Positions 35,548 to 44,671 of a DNA stretch of 64,000 nt are shown in pieces; position 1 is the stretch's first letter; every line of letters begins with the position of its first letter. Origin of the DNA: Pantoea endophytica (lineage in GTDB: Bacteria > Pseudomonadota > Gammaproteobacteria > Enterobacterales > Enterobacteriaceae). The DNA lies in the NCBI RefSeq assembly GCF_002858935.1, contig NZ_PJRT01000033.1, forward strand, positions 641,960 to 705,959, read 5' to 3'. The notes under the pieces were generated by a model. The model was given only the letters and a program-made list of their open reading frames with translations, did no database searches and was not told the origin of the DNA. Made by a program: the position numbers and the translations under genes.

Positions 35548-35739
35548 GTTGTTGTTCCTCGTTTTTTTGTCCGTGTGAAATTAGCCTGGAACATAAATCC
35601 AGATTTATCAACTTTATGGGATAAATTTAGCTAAATTCCGAAGCGTTAGGATTTGGTAAAAATGCTGTGTTGATGCGCTACGGTTCGTATAATCACCCGC
35701 GAAAAAATACCTATAGCAATGAATAAAGACAGAGGATTA

Positions 35740-36930
35740 ATGACACCTGCACCTTCTCATCGGCTGGTTTATGCCATCACGCTGGGCCTGCTCGCTGCGC
35801 TCGGGCCACTTTGTATCGATCTATATCTGCCGGCGCTACCGGAGCTGGCGCGCGATCTGCACACCGAAACCGCCACGGCGCAGCTGAGCCTCACCGCTGG
35901 CTTGCTGGGTTTAGGTGCGGGTCAATTGCTGTTTGGGCCAATGAGCGACAAGTTTGGTCGCCTCCGTCCGCTACTGTTATCGCTGGTGCTGCTGTTTATT
36001 GCCTCGATTGGCTGTGCGCTGGCAAAAGACATCCACTCGCTGCTGGTAGCGCGTCTGTTTCAAGGTTTGGCAGGCGCCGGCGGCGCGGTGCTGTCGCGTG
36101 CCATTGCCCGAGATATGTATAGCGGCCATGAGCTGACGCGTTTCTTTGCACTGCTGATGCTGGTCAACGGTTTAGCGCCGATTGGTGCGCCGGTGCTGGG
36201 CGGCGCGTTGATGACGGTGCTTAACTGGCGCGGCATTTTCGTGGTGCTCGGCTGCATTGCCGTCGTGCTGATCTTCCTTGCCCGCTGGAAATTGCACGAA
36301 ACTTTACCGCCAGCGCGCCGCAGTCAGGGCTCGATCTTTTCCGCCTGGGCGGCGCTTGGCCAGGTCGTCACGCATCGGCAGTTTATGGGCTTCTGCCTGA
36401 CGCAAGGTTTTATGATGTCCGGCATGTTTGCCTATATCGGCGCCTCGCCGTTTGTACTGCAACAGCTGTATGGCCTGACGCCGCAAGCCTTTAGCTTCTG
36501 CTTCGCTGCCAACGGCTTCGGCCTGATTATTGCATCACAAACCAGTGCGCGCCTCTGTCCGCTGTGGGGAGAATATCGCGTACTGAAAGGTGGCCTGACG
36601 CTGGCGTTTGTTGCGTCGAGCGGCTTGCTGCTGGCGGGACTTACCGGCGCAGCGCTGCCAGTTCTGCTGGTCGCGCTGTTCTTCACCATCGCCAGTAATG
36701 GCGTGATCGCCACCACCGCTTCTTCGCTGGCGATGCAGAGCCAGGGCCAGCGCGCGGGCAGCGCCTCGGCGGTGATTGGCGTCGGCATGTTCACCTTTGG
36801 TGCCATCAGCGTACCCATTACCGGCCTGGGCGGCACCTCGGTCGCGAGCATGACCGGCACCATCTTTGGCTGCTTTATGCTGGCGATTGTGTCGTTCAAT
36901 CTGCTGGTGCAGAAGGCAAAAAACGTCTGA
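35740..36930 (+). CDS. Bcr/CflA family multidrug efflux transporter
   Basis: Drug:proton antiporter of the major facilitator superfamily, twelve membrane segments, 396 aa. It has the DHA1 features LCIDLYLPALPEL in helix 1, the loop 2-3 motif GPMSDKFGRLRP, and helix 5 motif C-like NGLAPIGAPVLGG. AGAGGATTA before the ATG at 35740 supports this start; an ATG at 35719 lacks a ribosome site. Substrate unknown. E. coli has no such gene between osmE and nadE, so it is an addition here. Confidence 0.9.
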   Translation: MTPAPSHRLVYAITLGLLAALGPLCIDLYLPALPELARDLHTETATAQLSLTAGLLGLGAGQLLFGPMSDKFGRLRPLLLSLVLLFIASIGCALAKDIHSLLVARLFQGLAGAGGAVLSRAIARDMYSGHELTRFFALLMLVNGLAPIGAPVLGGALMTVLNWRGIFVVLGCIAVVLIFLARWKLHETLPPARRSQGSIFSAWAALGQVVTHRQFMGFCLTQGFMMSGMFAYIGASPFVLQQLYGLTPQAFSFCFAANGFGLIIASQTSARLCPLWGEYRVLKGGLTLAFVASSGLLLAGLTGAALPVLLVALFFTIASNGVIATTASSLAMQSQGQRAGSASAVIGVGMFTFGAISVPITGLGGTSVASMTGTIFGCFMLAIVSFNLLVQKAKNV

Positions 36931-37047
36931 TTTGCCAGCAAATAACCTGAACAACCAGCCGTGCGGCTTGTTGTTTGTGGGGAGAGGCGTTAGCTTTAGC
37001 AGATGATTCGCATTGTGCCGTCAGGCTACTGACTTGAGGAGAGGTTC

Positions 37048-37875
37048 ATGTCACTGCAACAGGAAATCATTGAAGCCCTTGGTGTAAAACCGGTTATCGA
37101 CCCGCAGCAGGAGATCCGCGTCAGCGTTGATTTTCTGAAGTCTTACCTGAAAGCCCATCCCTTTTTGAAAACGCTGGTACTCGGCATCAGCGGCGGCCAG
37201 GATTCGACACTGACCGGCATTTTGTCGCAAACCGCGATTCGCGAACTGCGTGAAGAGAGCGGCGATAACGATTACACCTTTATTGCCGTGCGTTTGCCGT
37301 ATGGCGTGCAGGCCGATGAGCAGGATTGTCAGGATGCGCTGGCATTTATCCAACCCGATCGCACGCTGGTGGTAAACATCAAAGAAGCGATCCTGGCCAG
37401 CGAACGTGCCTTGAAAGATGCGGGTATTACGGTGTCGGATTTCGTGCGCGGCAATGAAAAAGCGCGTGAGCGCATGAAAGCGCAGTACAGCATCGCCGGC
37501 ATGACCAAAGGCGTGGTGGTCGGTACTGACCATGCGGCAGAGGCAATCACTGGTTTCTTCACCAAGTACGGTGACGGCGGCAGCGACATCAACCCGATCT
37601 TCCGCCTGCATAAAGGCCAGGGCAAACAGCTGCTGAAAACGCTGGGCTGCCCGGAACACCTCTATCTCAAGCATCCCACCGCCGATTTGGAAGATGATCG
37701 TCCCGGCTTGCAGGATGAAGTGGCGCTCGGCGTGACTTATCAGCAAATCGATGCCTACCTGGAAGGCAAAACCATCGATGCCGCCGCGGCAAAAACCATT
37801 GAAGGCTGGTATCTGAAAACCGAGCACAAACGTCGTCCGCCGATCACCGTGTTCGACGACTTCTGGAAGAAGTAA
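37048..37875 (+). CDS. nadE: NadE, ammonia-dependent NAD synthetase
   Basis: Last step of NAD synthesis: amidation of deamido-NAD with ammonia and ATP. The 275-aa protein (E. coli 275) has the N-type ATP pyrophosphatase P-loop GISGGQDST near residue 48 and FTKYGDGGSDINP, which binds deamido-NAD. It lacks a glutaminase domain, hence ammonia-dependent. GAGGAGAGG lies before the ATG. Confidence 0.97.
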   Translation: MSLQQEIIEALGVKPVIDPQQEIRVSVDFLKSYLKAHPFLKTLVLGISGGQDSTLTGILSQTAIRELREESGDNDYTFIAVRLPYGVQADEQDCQDALAFIQPDRTLVVNIKEAILASERALKDAGITVSDFVRGNEKARERMKAQYSIAGMTKGVVVGTDHAAEAITGFFTKYGDGGSDINPIFRLHKGQGKQLLKTLGCPEHLYLKHPTADLEDDRPGLQDEVALGVTYQQIDAYLEGKTIDAAAAKTIEGWYLKTEHKRRPPITVFDDFWKK

Positions 37876-37952
37876 GTGCATGGCGTTTCCCGCCGTCCGG
37901 GCGGGAAACTTTCTCATCGCCGCTGACTGGCGAGAAAAAGCACAGTTTGATA

Positions 37953-37972
37953 CACTGGATGGACAACCAGTA
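37953..37972. promoter_or_regulatory. LexA (SOS) box of cho
   Basis: CACTGGATGGACAACCAGTA contains CTG-N10-CAG and ends 13 bp before the cho start codon, so LexA would block initiation directly. cho is an SOS gene in E. coli. Confidence 0.85.
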
Positions 37973-37985
37973 ATTGGAGTGTGCT

Positions 37986-38846
37986 TTGGTCAGACGTGCA
38001 GCCAGCCACCGCCTCGATTTCGATGCGGCAGCCATCTATCAATATCCCGAACATCTACGTCAGTGGCTGGAAGGTTTACCTAACCAGCCGGGCGTCTATA
38101 CCTTTCACGGTGAAAGCGAAAATCTGCCGCTGTATATCGGCAAAAGCGTCAACCTGCGCAGTCGGGTGATGGCGCATTTCCGGGCGCCGGATGAAGCCAA
38201 AATGCTGCGTCAGGCGCGGCGCGTCACCTGGATCCCCACCGCTGGCGACGTCGGCGCTCAGCTGCTGGAAGCGCAGATGATCAAAACGCAACAGCCGCTG
38301 TTTAATAAGCGCCTGCGTAAGAACCGCCAGCTCTGTTCGCTGCAGCTGGGCGACGGTGCGCCGCAGGTGGTGTATGCAAAGGATCTCGACTTCTCCCGCT
38401 CGCCCAATCTTTATGGCCTGTTTCGCAGTCGCTTTGCCGCGCTGGAGAAGCTAAAAGCCATCGCCGATGAGCAGCGCTTGTGCCACGGCTTGCTTGGGCT
38501 GGAGTCGTTGCGTCCGGGACGCGGCTGTTTTCGCGCTGCACTAAAACGCTGCGCCGGTGCCTGCTGTGGTAACGAGTCGGTTGCTGAGCATCAGCAGCGC
38601 CTGCATGCGGCATTAGAGCAGATGCGCATTCAATGCTGGCCGTGGCAAGGCCCGGTTGGCATGGTGGAAACGGGGACAAACATTACGCAAATCCATGTGA
38701 TCGATCACTGGTTCTGGCTGGGATCGGTCAGCAGCGAGGCCGAAGCGCGCCAGCTGCAGCGCGCCTCGCACGGCTTCGATCATGACGGCTATAAAATTCT
38801 CTGCCGCCCGCTGCTTTCTGGCGTGTTCCCGCTGATCGAGCTGTAA
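37986..38846 (+). CDS. cho: Cho, UvrC-homologous excision nuclease (TTG start)
   Basis: Incises DNA 3' of bulky lesions with UvrAB, a backup for UvrC. The 286-aa protein (E. coli 295) has the N-terminal GIY-YIG domain (PGVYTFHG ... PLYIGKSVNLRSRV) and the short Cys-containing region RCAGACCG. The start is taken as TTG at 37986, which gives (M)VRRAASHRLDFDAAAIY aligned with E. coli, with TTGGAG 6 nt upstream. The SOS box sits between it and nadE. Confidence 0.94.
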   Translation: MVRRAASHRLDFDAAAIYQYPEHLRQWLEGLPNQPGVYTFHGESENLPLYIGKSVNLRSRVMAHFRAPDEAKMLRQARRVTWIPTAGDVGAQLLEAQMIKTQQPLFNKRLRKNRQLCSLQLGDGAPQVVYAKDLDFSRSPNLYGLFRSRFAALEKLKAIADEQRLCHGLLGLESLRPGRGCFRAALKRCAGACCGNESVAEHQQRLHAALEQMRIQCWPWQGPVGMVETGTNITQIHVIDHWFWLGSVSSEAEARQLQRASHGFDHDGYKILCRPLLSGVFPLIEL

Positions 38847-38847
38847 A

Positions 38848-38902
38848 AACAAAACCGCCGAGGTTGCCCAAAGCATCAGATGCGATGGACAACCCCGGCG
38901 GT
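38848..38902. terminator. hairpin between convergent cho and spy
   Basis: ACCGCCGAGGTTG (38854-38866) and CAACCCCGGCGGT (38890-38902) pair with one mismatch across a 23-nt loop. The A-rich left flank makes it a plausible terminator for spy on the minus strand. Confidence 0.6.
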
Positions 38903-38925
38903 CTCTATTCCGTTAGTGAAGGAAC

Positions 38926-39423
38926 TTATTCAGCATCAGCCGGCGGTGGTGGCGTTTTGCCATCGTGCGGGCCTTTCTCGGTTAAGCGCTTCTCAAAGTT
39001 CGCGTTGTACTGTTTCTTCTGCTCTGGTGTCAGCACGTTGTAGATCTTGTTCTGGGTTTCCATCATCTGCAGCGCACGATCTTTGGCATTCGCCGTCATC
39101 TTCTCAGCCTGCGCTTCGGCTTTCGCACGGTCAAAGGTATCGGAAGCGATGATGGCATGGTCGGCACGACGCTCTTCCAGCGACGGGCGTTTCATCTCTT
39201 TATGTCCATCACGCAGAATCGTTTTGATCTGCGCTTTCTGCGCATCGGTCAGGTTCAGACCTTTAAACATCATCTCCATACCGTGGTGGCGCATCGGCGG
39301 CTTATGCATCGGTTTTTCGCTGCCTGCTGGCGGCTGAGTCAGGTTGTCTGCCGCTGCATGGACGATATTTGCAGCACCAAAAGCCATTGCGGTAGCCAGG
39401 AACACAGAAGTTAATTTACGCAT
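38926..39423 (-). CDS. spy: Spy, periplasmic ATP-independent chaperone
   Basis: Cradle-shaped dimeric chaperone protecting periplasmic proteins, induced by Cpx/Bae envelope stress in E. coli. The 165-aa product has a signal peptide ending VHAA near residue 24 and the two LTxxQ motifs (LTDAQKAQI and LTPEQKKQY), with charged helices between. ATG at 39423 opens the signal peptide; upstream in-frame codons are not signal-like. No clear CpxR box was recognised in the upstream region. Confidence 0.93.
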   Translation of the reverse strand: MRKLTSVFLATAMAFGAANIVHAAADNLTQPPAGSEKPMHKPPMRHHGMEMMFKGLNLTDAQKAQIKTILRDGHKEMKRPSLEERRADHAIIASDTFDRAKAEAQAEKMTANAKDRALQMMETQNKIYNVLTPEQKKQYNANFEKRLTEKGPHDGKTPPPPADAE

Positions 39424-39688
39424 AATATTGTCCTTACTTATCAGTTTAATGACGACAGCTTGTGTCGCGTCTTCGGAAACAAGCATACGACGCTGAACGT
39501 CAACTACTCAGAGGCTGAGTAAAACCCTGAAAGCATAAAAGACAGAGATCAGGCAATCATGGAGAGAAAGAGAAGAAATGCGTGAGGAATTGAAAAAGTT
39601 TATGACAATCAAGGGAAAAACGCAGGAATTAAGGAGGAGTGTAACGGTATTGTCGGTTTTCAGGAAGGGAAATGTCGGCGCGTTGATG

Positions 39689-39803
39689 CCCTCACCCTGG
39701 CCCTCTCCCACCGGAAGAGGGAAACGCTGCCACATGTAACTCAATACAAATATTCGCTCGTTCGGTTCCCTCTCCCGCCTGCGGGAGAGGGTTAGGGTGA
39801 GGG
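39689..39803. repeat. dispersed ~100-bp palindromic repeat, copy 1
   Basis: Left end CCCTCACCCTGGCCCTCTCC, right end GAGAGGGTTAGGGTGAGGG, which are near-complementary. Inside is a conserved GAGGGAAACGCTGCCACATG (39716-39735) and a second hairpin CCCTCTCCCGCC/GCGGGAGAGGG. The same organisation is found at 56856-56957 and 61857-61958, with a truncated copy at 63834-63856. The rest of the spy-astE gap (39424-39688) shows no gene. Confidence 0.85.
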
Positions 39804-39807
39804 AAAA

Positions 39808-40803
39808 TCACAACGCCAGCGCCTGCGTCTGTTCATTCTCCTCCACCAGCATCAGCCCCGCGCGCAATCCTGGCGCGACATTCGGATTGGGAAACAGCAC
39901 ATACTCGCGCGCCTGCTGCACGTAGTAACGCCGGTCACCCTCCTCCGCCAGCAGCGTGCCCTGCGGGAAAGCGGTAAAGTTCAGCGTCTCCGGCCCCATG
40001 TGCAACACAAACTTATCGCCGTGCCGGGTCAGTTGCTGCGCCACGCGATAATGTCGCGGCTGCTCACGCACCTCCGGCAAGGCATCGCCATACAGCAACG
40101 CCGCCAGCGCCCGCTGTACGCCAGCAAACTGGCTTAAATCGTTCTCACCAAACGGCAAAGCCTTGCCCAACTCCAGCGTGCAGCTCGCCGCATTATGGTG
40201 CTCGCAGCTGTAATGGGTGAAGGTGCCGCCCGGTGAACGATGGAACACCAGCGCCTCCATTTCTGCCGCCGCCAGCCAGTGCATAAACGCCTCGGGCCAC
40301 GGATTGGGATTCAGCGGCATCACGCCAAAACGCGCATGATACGAGCCGCGAATCGCGGTATGCAGATCGAGGTGCCAGCGCACTTCATGATCGAGACAGG
40401 CGCGCCAGAAACTCTCCAGCTCCTGCTCCAGCTGCAGCACGCGCTGCGCTTCGGGTACATCGGCCACCTGCTGCCAGCGTCCACCAAACAGGCGATTGAT
40501 ATCATGTTGCTGATAGCGCTTGCCGCTGCGCAACGCGGCGGGATTACCCAAAATCACCAGCAAGCGCACTGCCAGCGGCTTCTCGCCTTTTAAGAGTGGC
40601 GTCAGCAACAAATTGAGAATCTCAACCGGCGCGGTTTCATTGCCGTGAATGCCCGCAGAGAGCACCAGCGCCTGCTGTGTGGGCGTATGCGGCGTGAGGG
40701 ACATCAGTCCCTCGTTATGCCATTGCCAACTGAGATGATCGTTGCTGCCCTCTCTTTGCTGTGGCGGCTCACCAGACAAGGTCTGCTGTAAAAAATCCTG
40801 CAT
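39808..40803 (-). CDS. astE: AstE, succinylglutamate desuccinylase
   Basis: Last step of the arginine succinyltransferase pathway: N-succinylglutamate to glutamate and succinate. The 331-aa zinc enzyme of the AstE/AspA family has the metal ligands in GIHGNETAPVE (about residue 54) and the HLDLHTAI His, plus a catalytic Glu region TLELGKALPFGEND. ATG at 40803 is 5 nt after AAGGAG; a GTG at 40809 is too close to that site. Confidence 0.94.
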   Translation of the reverse strand: MQDFLQQTLSGEPPQQREGSNDHLSWQWHNEGLMSLTPHTPTQQALVLSAGIHGNETAPVEILNLLLTPLLKGEKPLAVRLLVILGNPAALRSGKRYQQHDINRLFGGRWQQVADVPEAQRVLQLEQELESFWRACLDHEVRWHLDLHTAIRGSYHARFGVMPLNPNPWPEAFMHWLAAAEMEALVFHRSPGGTFTHYSCEHHNAASCTLELGKALPFGENDLSQFAGVQRALAALLYGDALPEVREQPRHYRVAQQLTRHGDKFVLHMGPETLNFTAFPQGTLLAEEGDRRYYVQQAREYVLFPNPNVAPGLRAGLMLVEENEQTQALAL

Positions 40804-40848
40804 GTTCACTCCTTTTTAACGACGTGGGGCGAACCTCTCACCCCGGCG

Positions 40849-42177
40849 TTAACGCTGAAACGCGTAGACACTGCCTAAGTCTAGCAGCTTCGTCAGCTCA
40901 TCCAGCGCGGTGCGCCCTTCACGCAGCAGTTGCGGGTCGGCTAAATCGGCCTGAGTTAAGCGATCACGGTAGTGGCGATCCACCCAATCGTTGAGCGTGG
41001 CAAACAGGCGATTGTTCATCAGTACCGCCGGATTCAGCGCCTGACGCTCGGTTTCGGTTAACACCACGCGCAGACGCAAACAGGCCGGACCGCCACCGTT
41101 AAACATGCTTTCACGCAGATCGAAAACTTTCAGTTCACGGATCGGCCCGCCGCTCTCCACCAGCTCGGTAAGATAACGCCACACGCCTGTATGCTGGCGT
41201 GACTCTTCTGGCAGCACCAGCAGCATACCGCCGTCGGCGCGCTGCAACAGCTGGCTATTAAACAGATAGGTGTTGACCGCATCGGTTACCGATACTTTAT
41301 CGCGCGGCACTTCAATCGGCTGGAAACTGCTAACGCGGGCGGCGATGTCACTCAGCAACTGCGGCTGGTTCACAAAGGCATCCTGATGGCAGAACAGCAC
41401 CTGCTGATTGCTCACCGCAATCACATCGTTATGAAACACGCCCTGATCAATCACCGCTGGATTTTGCTGGGCAAACAGCGTGCGTTGCGCATCAAGCTGA
41501 TGCAAACGTGCCACCGCTTCGCTGGCTTCCCGCGTTTGACGCGCCGGATAACGTGCTGGCGTTGCGCCCTGCTGCTGACCATCACGGCCATAAATAAACA
41601 GCTGCACGCCCGCATCACCGTAATCACTGCCGAAACGATTGTGATTGGCCGCGCCCTCATCACCGAACTGCGCCACCTGCGGCAGCGCATCGTGCACGCA
41701 GAAGTGCTGCGGATGACGGAAAATCGCGCGCAGCAGATCGGCAGTTTCCGGTGCCTCAATGGCGCGATGGAATTTGTTATTCAGATTGGCGACGGTGAAA
41801 TGCACGCGACCATCGGCGCTATCCGCCGACGGCGACACCGTGGCGGCATTCGCCACCCACATCGCTGAGGCTGAGCTGGCCGCCGACAGCAGCTGCGGCG
41901 CGTGCTTAGCCGCCTGCGCCAGCACCTGCTCATCGCTGCCGCCAAAGCCGAGCTGGCGCAGCAGCGGCAGATTAGGACGTTCGTGCGGCGGGATTACACC
42001 CTGCACGTAGCCCATATCCGCCAGCGCTTTCATCTTCAGCAAACCCTGCTTCGCCGCCAGACGCGGATTCGAGGGCTGCAGCTGATTGCGCGTCGAGGCT
42101 TCGTTACCAAACGACAATCCCGCGTAATGATGTGTCAGGCCGACCAGCCCATCAAAGTTCGCTTCAAATGCTTGCAT
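40849..42177 (-). CDS. astB: AstB, N-succinylarginine dihydrolase
   Basis: Hydrolyses N-succinylarginine to N-succinylornithine, ammonia and CO2 (second step of the pathway). It is 442 aa with the amidinotransferase-like five-bladed fold. The family start MQAFEANFDGLVGLTHHYAG fixes the ATG at 42177, overlapping the astD stop by one base. Conserved GGGPACLRLR near the C-terminus carries the catalytic Cys; HDALPQVAQFGDEGAANH is also family-typical. Confidence 0.94.
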   Translation of the reverse strand: MQAFEANFDGLVGLTHHYAGLSFGNEASTRNQLQPSNPRLAAKQGLLKMKALADMGYVQGVIPPHERPNLPLLRQLGFGGSDEQVLAQAAKHAPQLLSAASSASAMWVANAATVSPSADSADGRVHFTVANLNNKFHRAIEAPETADLLRAIFRHPQHFCVHDALPQVAQFGDEGAANHNRFGSDYGDAGVQLFIYGRDGQQQGATPARYPARQTREASEAVARLHQLDAQRTLFAQQNPAVIDQGVFHNDVIAVSNQQVLFCHQDAFVNQPQLLSDIAARVSSFQPIEVPRDKVSVTDAVNTYLFNSQLLQRADGGMLLVLPEESRQHTGVWRYLTELVESGGPIRELKVFDLRESMFNGGGPACLRLRVVLTETERQALNPAVLMNNRLFATLNDWVDRHYRDRLTQADLADPQLLREGRTALDELTKLLDLGSVYAFQR

Positions 42178-43643
42178 TATTTCGCTCCCTGCGCGGAGAA
42201 ATCGAGGCCCGGCGCTAAGCTGCCCGGCAGCGCCAGGCTTGGGCTCTCCAGCGACGCCATTGGCCATGCACAGTAATCGGCGGCGTACCACGCGCTGGCA
42301 CGATGATTCCCGGATGCGCCAATGCCACCAAAGGGGGCGGTGCTGGCCGCGCCGGTCAGCGGTTTGTTCCAGTTAACGATACCGGCGCGCGCCTCCAGCA
42401 ATAGCTGATCAAACTGCGCGCGCTGCGGCGAAATCAGACCGCACGACAAGCCATAGCGGGTATTATTGGCGATAGCAATCGCCTGCTCGAAACTGTCGTA
42501 ACGAATCACCTGCAGCAACGGACCAAAGACTTCTTCATCCGCTAAATCTTTCACTTCGGTCACATCAATGATGCCCGGCGTGATGATGGCGCTGTCGCGA
42601 TCCGGCCAGTGCATGCCGAGCAACACTTTCCCGCCCTTTTCCACCTGCTGCTGCCAGGCGGCAAAAATATGTCCGGCGGCGGTGGGTGAAATCACGCTGC
42701 CCATAAACGGCTGCGGCTCGGCATTCCACGCGCCAGGCTGCAAGCGCGCGCTAACCTCAACCAAACGCTGCAGGAAGGCATCGCCCGCCGCACCGCGCTT
42801 CACCAGCAGACGACGCGCACAGGTGCAGCGCTGTCCGGCGGTAATAAAGGCCGACTGAATAGCGATATGTACCGCACCATCAAGATCCGCAGGATCTTCA
42901 ACAATCAACGCATTGTTGCCGCCCATTTCCAGCGCCAGCATTTTTTCTGGCTGTCCGGCGAACTGACGATGCAGGTGATAGCCGGTGGCGGCGCTGCCGG
43001 TAAACAGCAGGCCATCAATTTGTGCCGCATTGGCCAGCGCCTGGCCGGTTTCACGACCGCCCTGCAGCAGCGCCATTACGCCCGCCGGTAAACCCGCTTG
43101 CTGCCACAGCTGCACGGTTTTCTCCGCCGTCAGCGGCGTCAGCTCGCTCGGCTTAAACACTACGCAGTTACCCGCCAGCAAAGCTGGCACAATATGGCCG
43201 TTCGGCAGATGGCCAGGAAAATTATACGGACCAAACACCGCCAACACGCCGTGCGGACGATGGCGCAGCGAGCTCTCTCCATCGGCCTGTTCGCCGGTGC
43301 GGCTGTGATAGGCCTTAATCGAAATGGCGATTTTGTTGATCATCGCCTGCACTTCGGTCAGCGTTTCCCAGCGCGGCTTGCCGGTTTCCTGGGCGATGGT
43401 TTCCGCCAGCGCGGTTTTATGGCTTTCAAGCAGACGGGCAAACCCTTCCACCAGCGCCTGACGCTCCGCAAACGGTTTTCTCGCCCACTGCGGGAACGCC
43501 GCGCGCGCCGCTTCGCAGGCCGCAGCCACTTGCGCTGCCGATGCCGCTTTGCCCTGCCACAGCGTTTCGCCGGTTACCGGATTTTGTTTGCTCAGGGCGT
43601 CAACGCCGCCGGTCACCCATTGACCTTGAATAAAATGCGTCAT
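42177..43643 (-). CDS. astD: AstD, succinylglutamate semialdehyde dehydrogenase
   Basis: NAD-dependent oxidation of N-succinylglutamate 5-semialdehyde to N-succinylglutamate. The 488-aa aldehyde dehydrogenase has the catalytic Glu in LEMGGNNALIV (about residue 254) and the nucleophilic Cys in GQRCTCARR. ATG at 43643 (MTHFIQGQWV) overlaps the astA stop as ATGA. Confidence 0.96.
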   Translation of the reverse strand: MTHFIQGQWVTGGVDALSKQNPVTGETLWQGKAASAAQVAAACEAARAAFPQWARKPFAERQALVEGFARLLESHKTALAETIAQETGKPRWETLTEVQAMINKIAISIKAYHSRTGEQADGESSLRHRPHGVLAVFGPYNFPGHLPNGHIVPALLAGNCVVFKPSELTPLTAEKTVQLWQQAGLPAGVMALLQGGRETGQALANAAQIDGLLFTGSAATGYHLHRQFAGQPEKMLALEMGGNNALIVEDPADLDGAVHIAIQSAFITAGQRCTCARRLLVKRGAAGDAFLQRLVEVSARLQPGAWNAEPQPFMGSVISPTAAGHIFAAWQQQVEKGGKVLLGMHWPDRDSAIITPGIIDVTEVKDLADEEVFGPLLQVIRYDSFEQAIAIANNTRYGLSCGLISPQRAQFDQLLLEARAGIVNWNKPLTGAASTAPFGGIGASGNHRASAWYAADYCAWPMASLESPSLALPGSLAPGLDFSAQGAK

Positions 43644-44671
43644 GCTTTTTTCTCCTCGCGACACAGCGTGACCACACGCAGTTGATCGCCAATGTTGCAA
43701 TGCAGCGCCGCGCGCTGGCTTTCAGTCAGTTTTACCGTGCCGGATGCCATATCCACCGGCAGCAGCGCCACGCGGAAATGCTGGTAATCCGCGTTGGCTA
43801 CCAGACACAGCGGCCAGCTTTCATCGGCTGCACCGCTCTCAGCGGTTAACTGGCGACTCTTGCGAATGGCACGAATGCGATCGATTTCGCACTCCAGCGT
43901 CGGGCCGCCGTCGAAGATGTCGACATAGTTGAGATAGCGGAAACCTTCCGCCTCCAGCACCGCACGCGCGGGCGCGGTTTTCGGATGGACTTCGCCAATC
44001 ACTTTTTGTGCCGCTTCAGACAGGTAATGAATGTAGAGCGGATGTTTGGGCATCAGCTCGGCGATAAAGGCTTTCTGGCCGGTGCCGCTGAGGAAATCGG
44101 CTTTGCTGAACTCCATCGAGAAGAAGCGGCTGCCGACGCTGTCCCAGAAAGGCGAGTGGCCGCTGTCATCGCTGACGCCACGCATCTCCGCCACCACGTG
44201 TTTCATAAAGCGGTCGCGGAAGTTGGCCATAAACAGAAAGCGCGACTTCGAAAGCAGATGGCCGTTTTTGCCATCGCGGTAATCGGGATCGAGGAACAAT
44301 GTGCAGAGTTCGCTGCTGCCGGTGTGATCGTTGCTCAGCGACAGCGTCGGCAGGCTGGCATACACGTTCAGCTCTTTCGAAGCGTGCACCTGTGTGCCAA
44401 CGCGGAAGTTGTACCAGGGATCCTGCAAACCCACCGCCGCTTCGATGGCACAAATGCCAACGGCACGATTATCCTCGCTGTCGGCCAGCACAAACACATA
44501 GCCTTGCTCAGCAGGCGGCAAGGCACCTTGCCAGGTGAGCAGCGAACGCTCAATACGGGCTTTGAGCGTTTCGCTATCCGCGGGCAGCGAAGTTAAGCCG
44601 CCCCCGGTTTTGCCCGCCAGCGACAACAACTGCGAGAGATCGTCACGTTCGACGGGGCGAATCACCATCAT
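43640..44671 (-). CDS. astA: AstA, arginine N-succinyltransferase
   Basis: First step of the pathway: transfers succinyl from succinyl-CoA to the alpha-amino group of arginine. The 343-aa product (E. coli 344) is an acyltransferase of GNAT-like fold, with the conserved KTGGGLTSLP near residue 22 and SNDHTGSSELCTLFLDPDYR. Its ATG overlaps the astC stop (ATGA), showing translational coupling. Confidence 0.96.
   Translation of the reverse strand: MMVIRPVERDDLSQLLSLAGKTGGGLTSLPADSETLKARIERSLLTWQGALPPAEQGYVFVLADSEDNRAVGICAIEAAVGLQDPWYNFRVGTQVHASKELNVYASLPTLSLSNDHTGSSELCTLFLDPDYRDGKNGHLLSKSRFLFMANFRDRFMKHVVAEMRGVSDDSGHSPFWDSVGSRFFSMEFSKADFLSGTGQKAFIAELMPKHPLYIHYLSEAAQKVIGEVHPKTAPARAVLEAEGFRYLNYVDIFDGGPTLECEIDRIRAIRKSRQLTAESGAADESWPLCLVANADYQHFRVALLPVDMASGTVKLTESQRAALHCNIGDQLRVVTLCREEKKA

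Noticed and set aside
37051..37917. Open frame of 288 codons opposite nadE
   Set aside because: Antisense shadow of nadE, with no ribosome site and no recognisable domain.
39424..39500. CpxR box upstream of spy
   Set aside because: Only loose GTAA-like matches are visible; spacing does not fit GTAAA-N5-GTAAA well enough to list.
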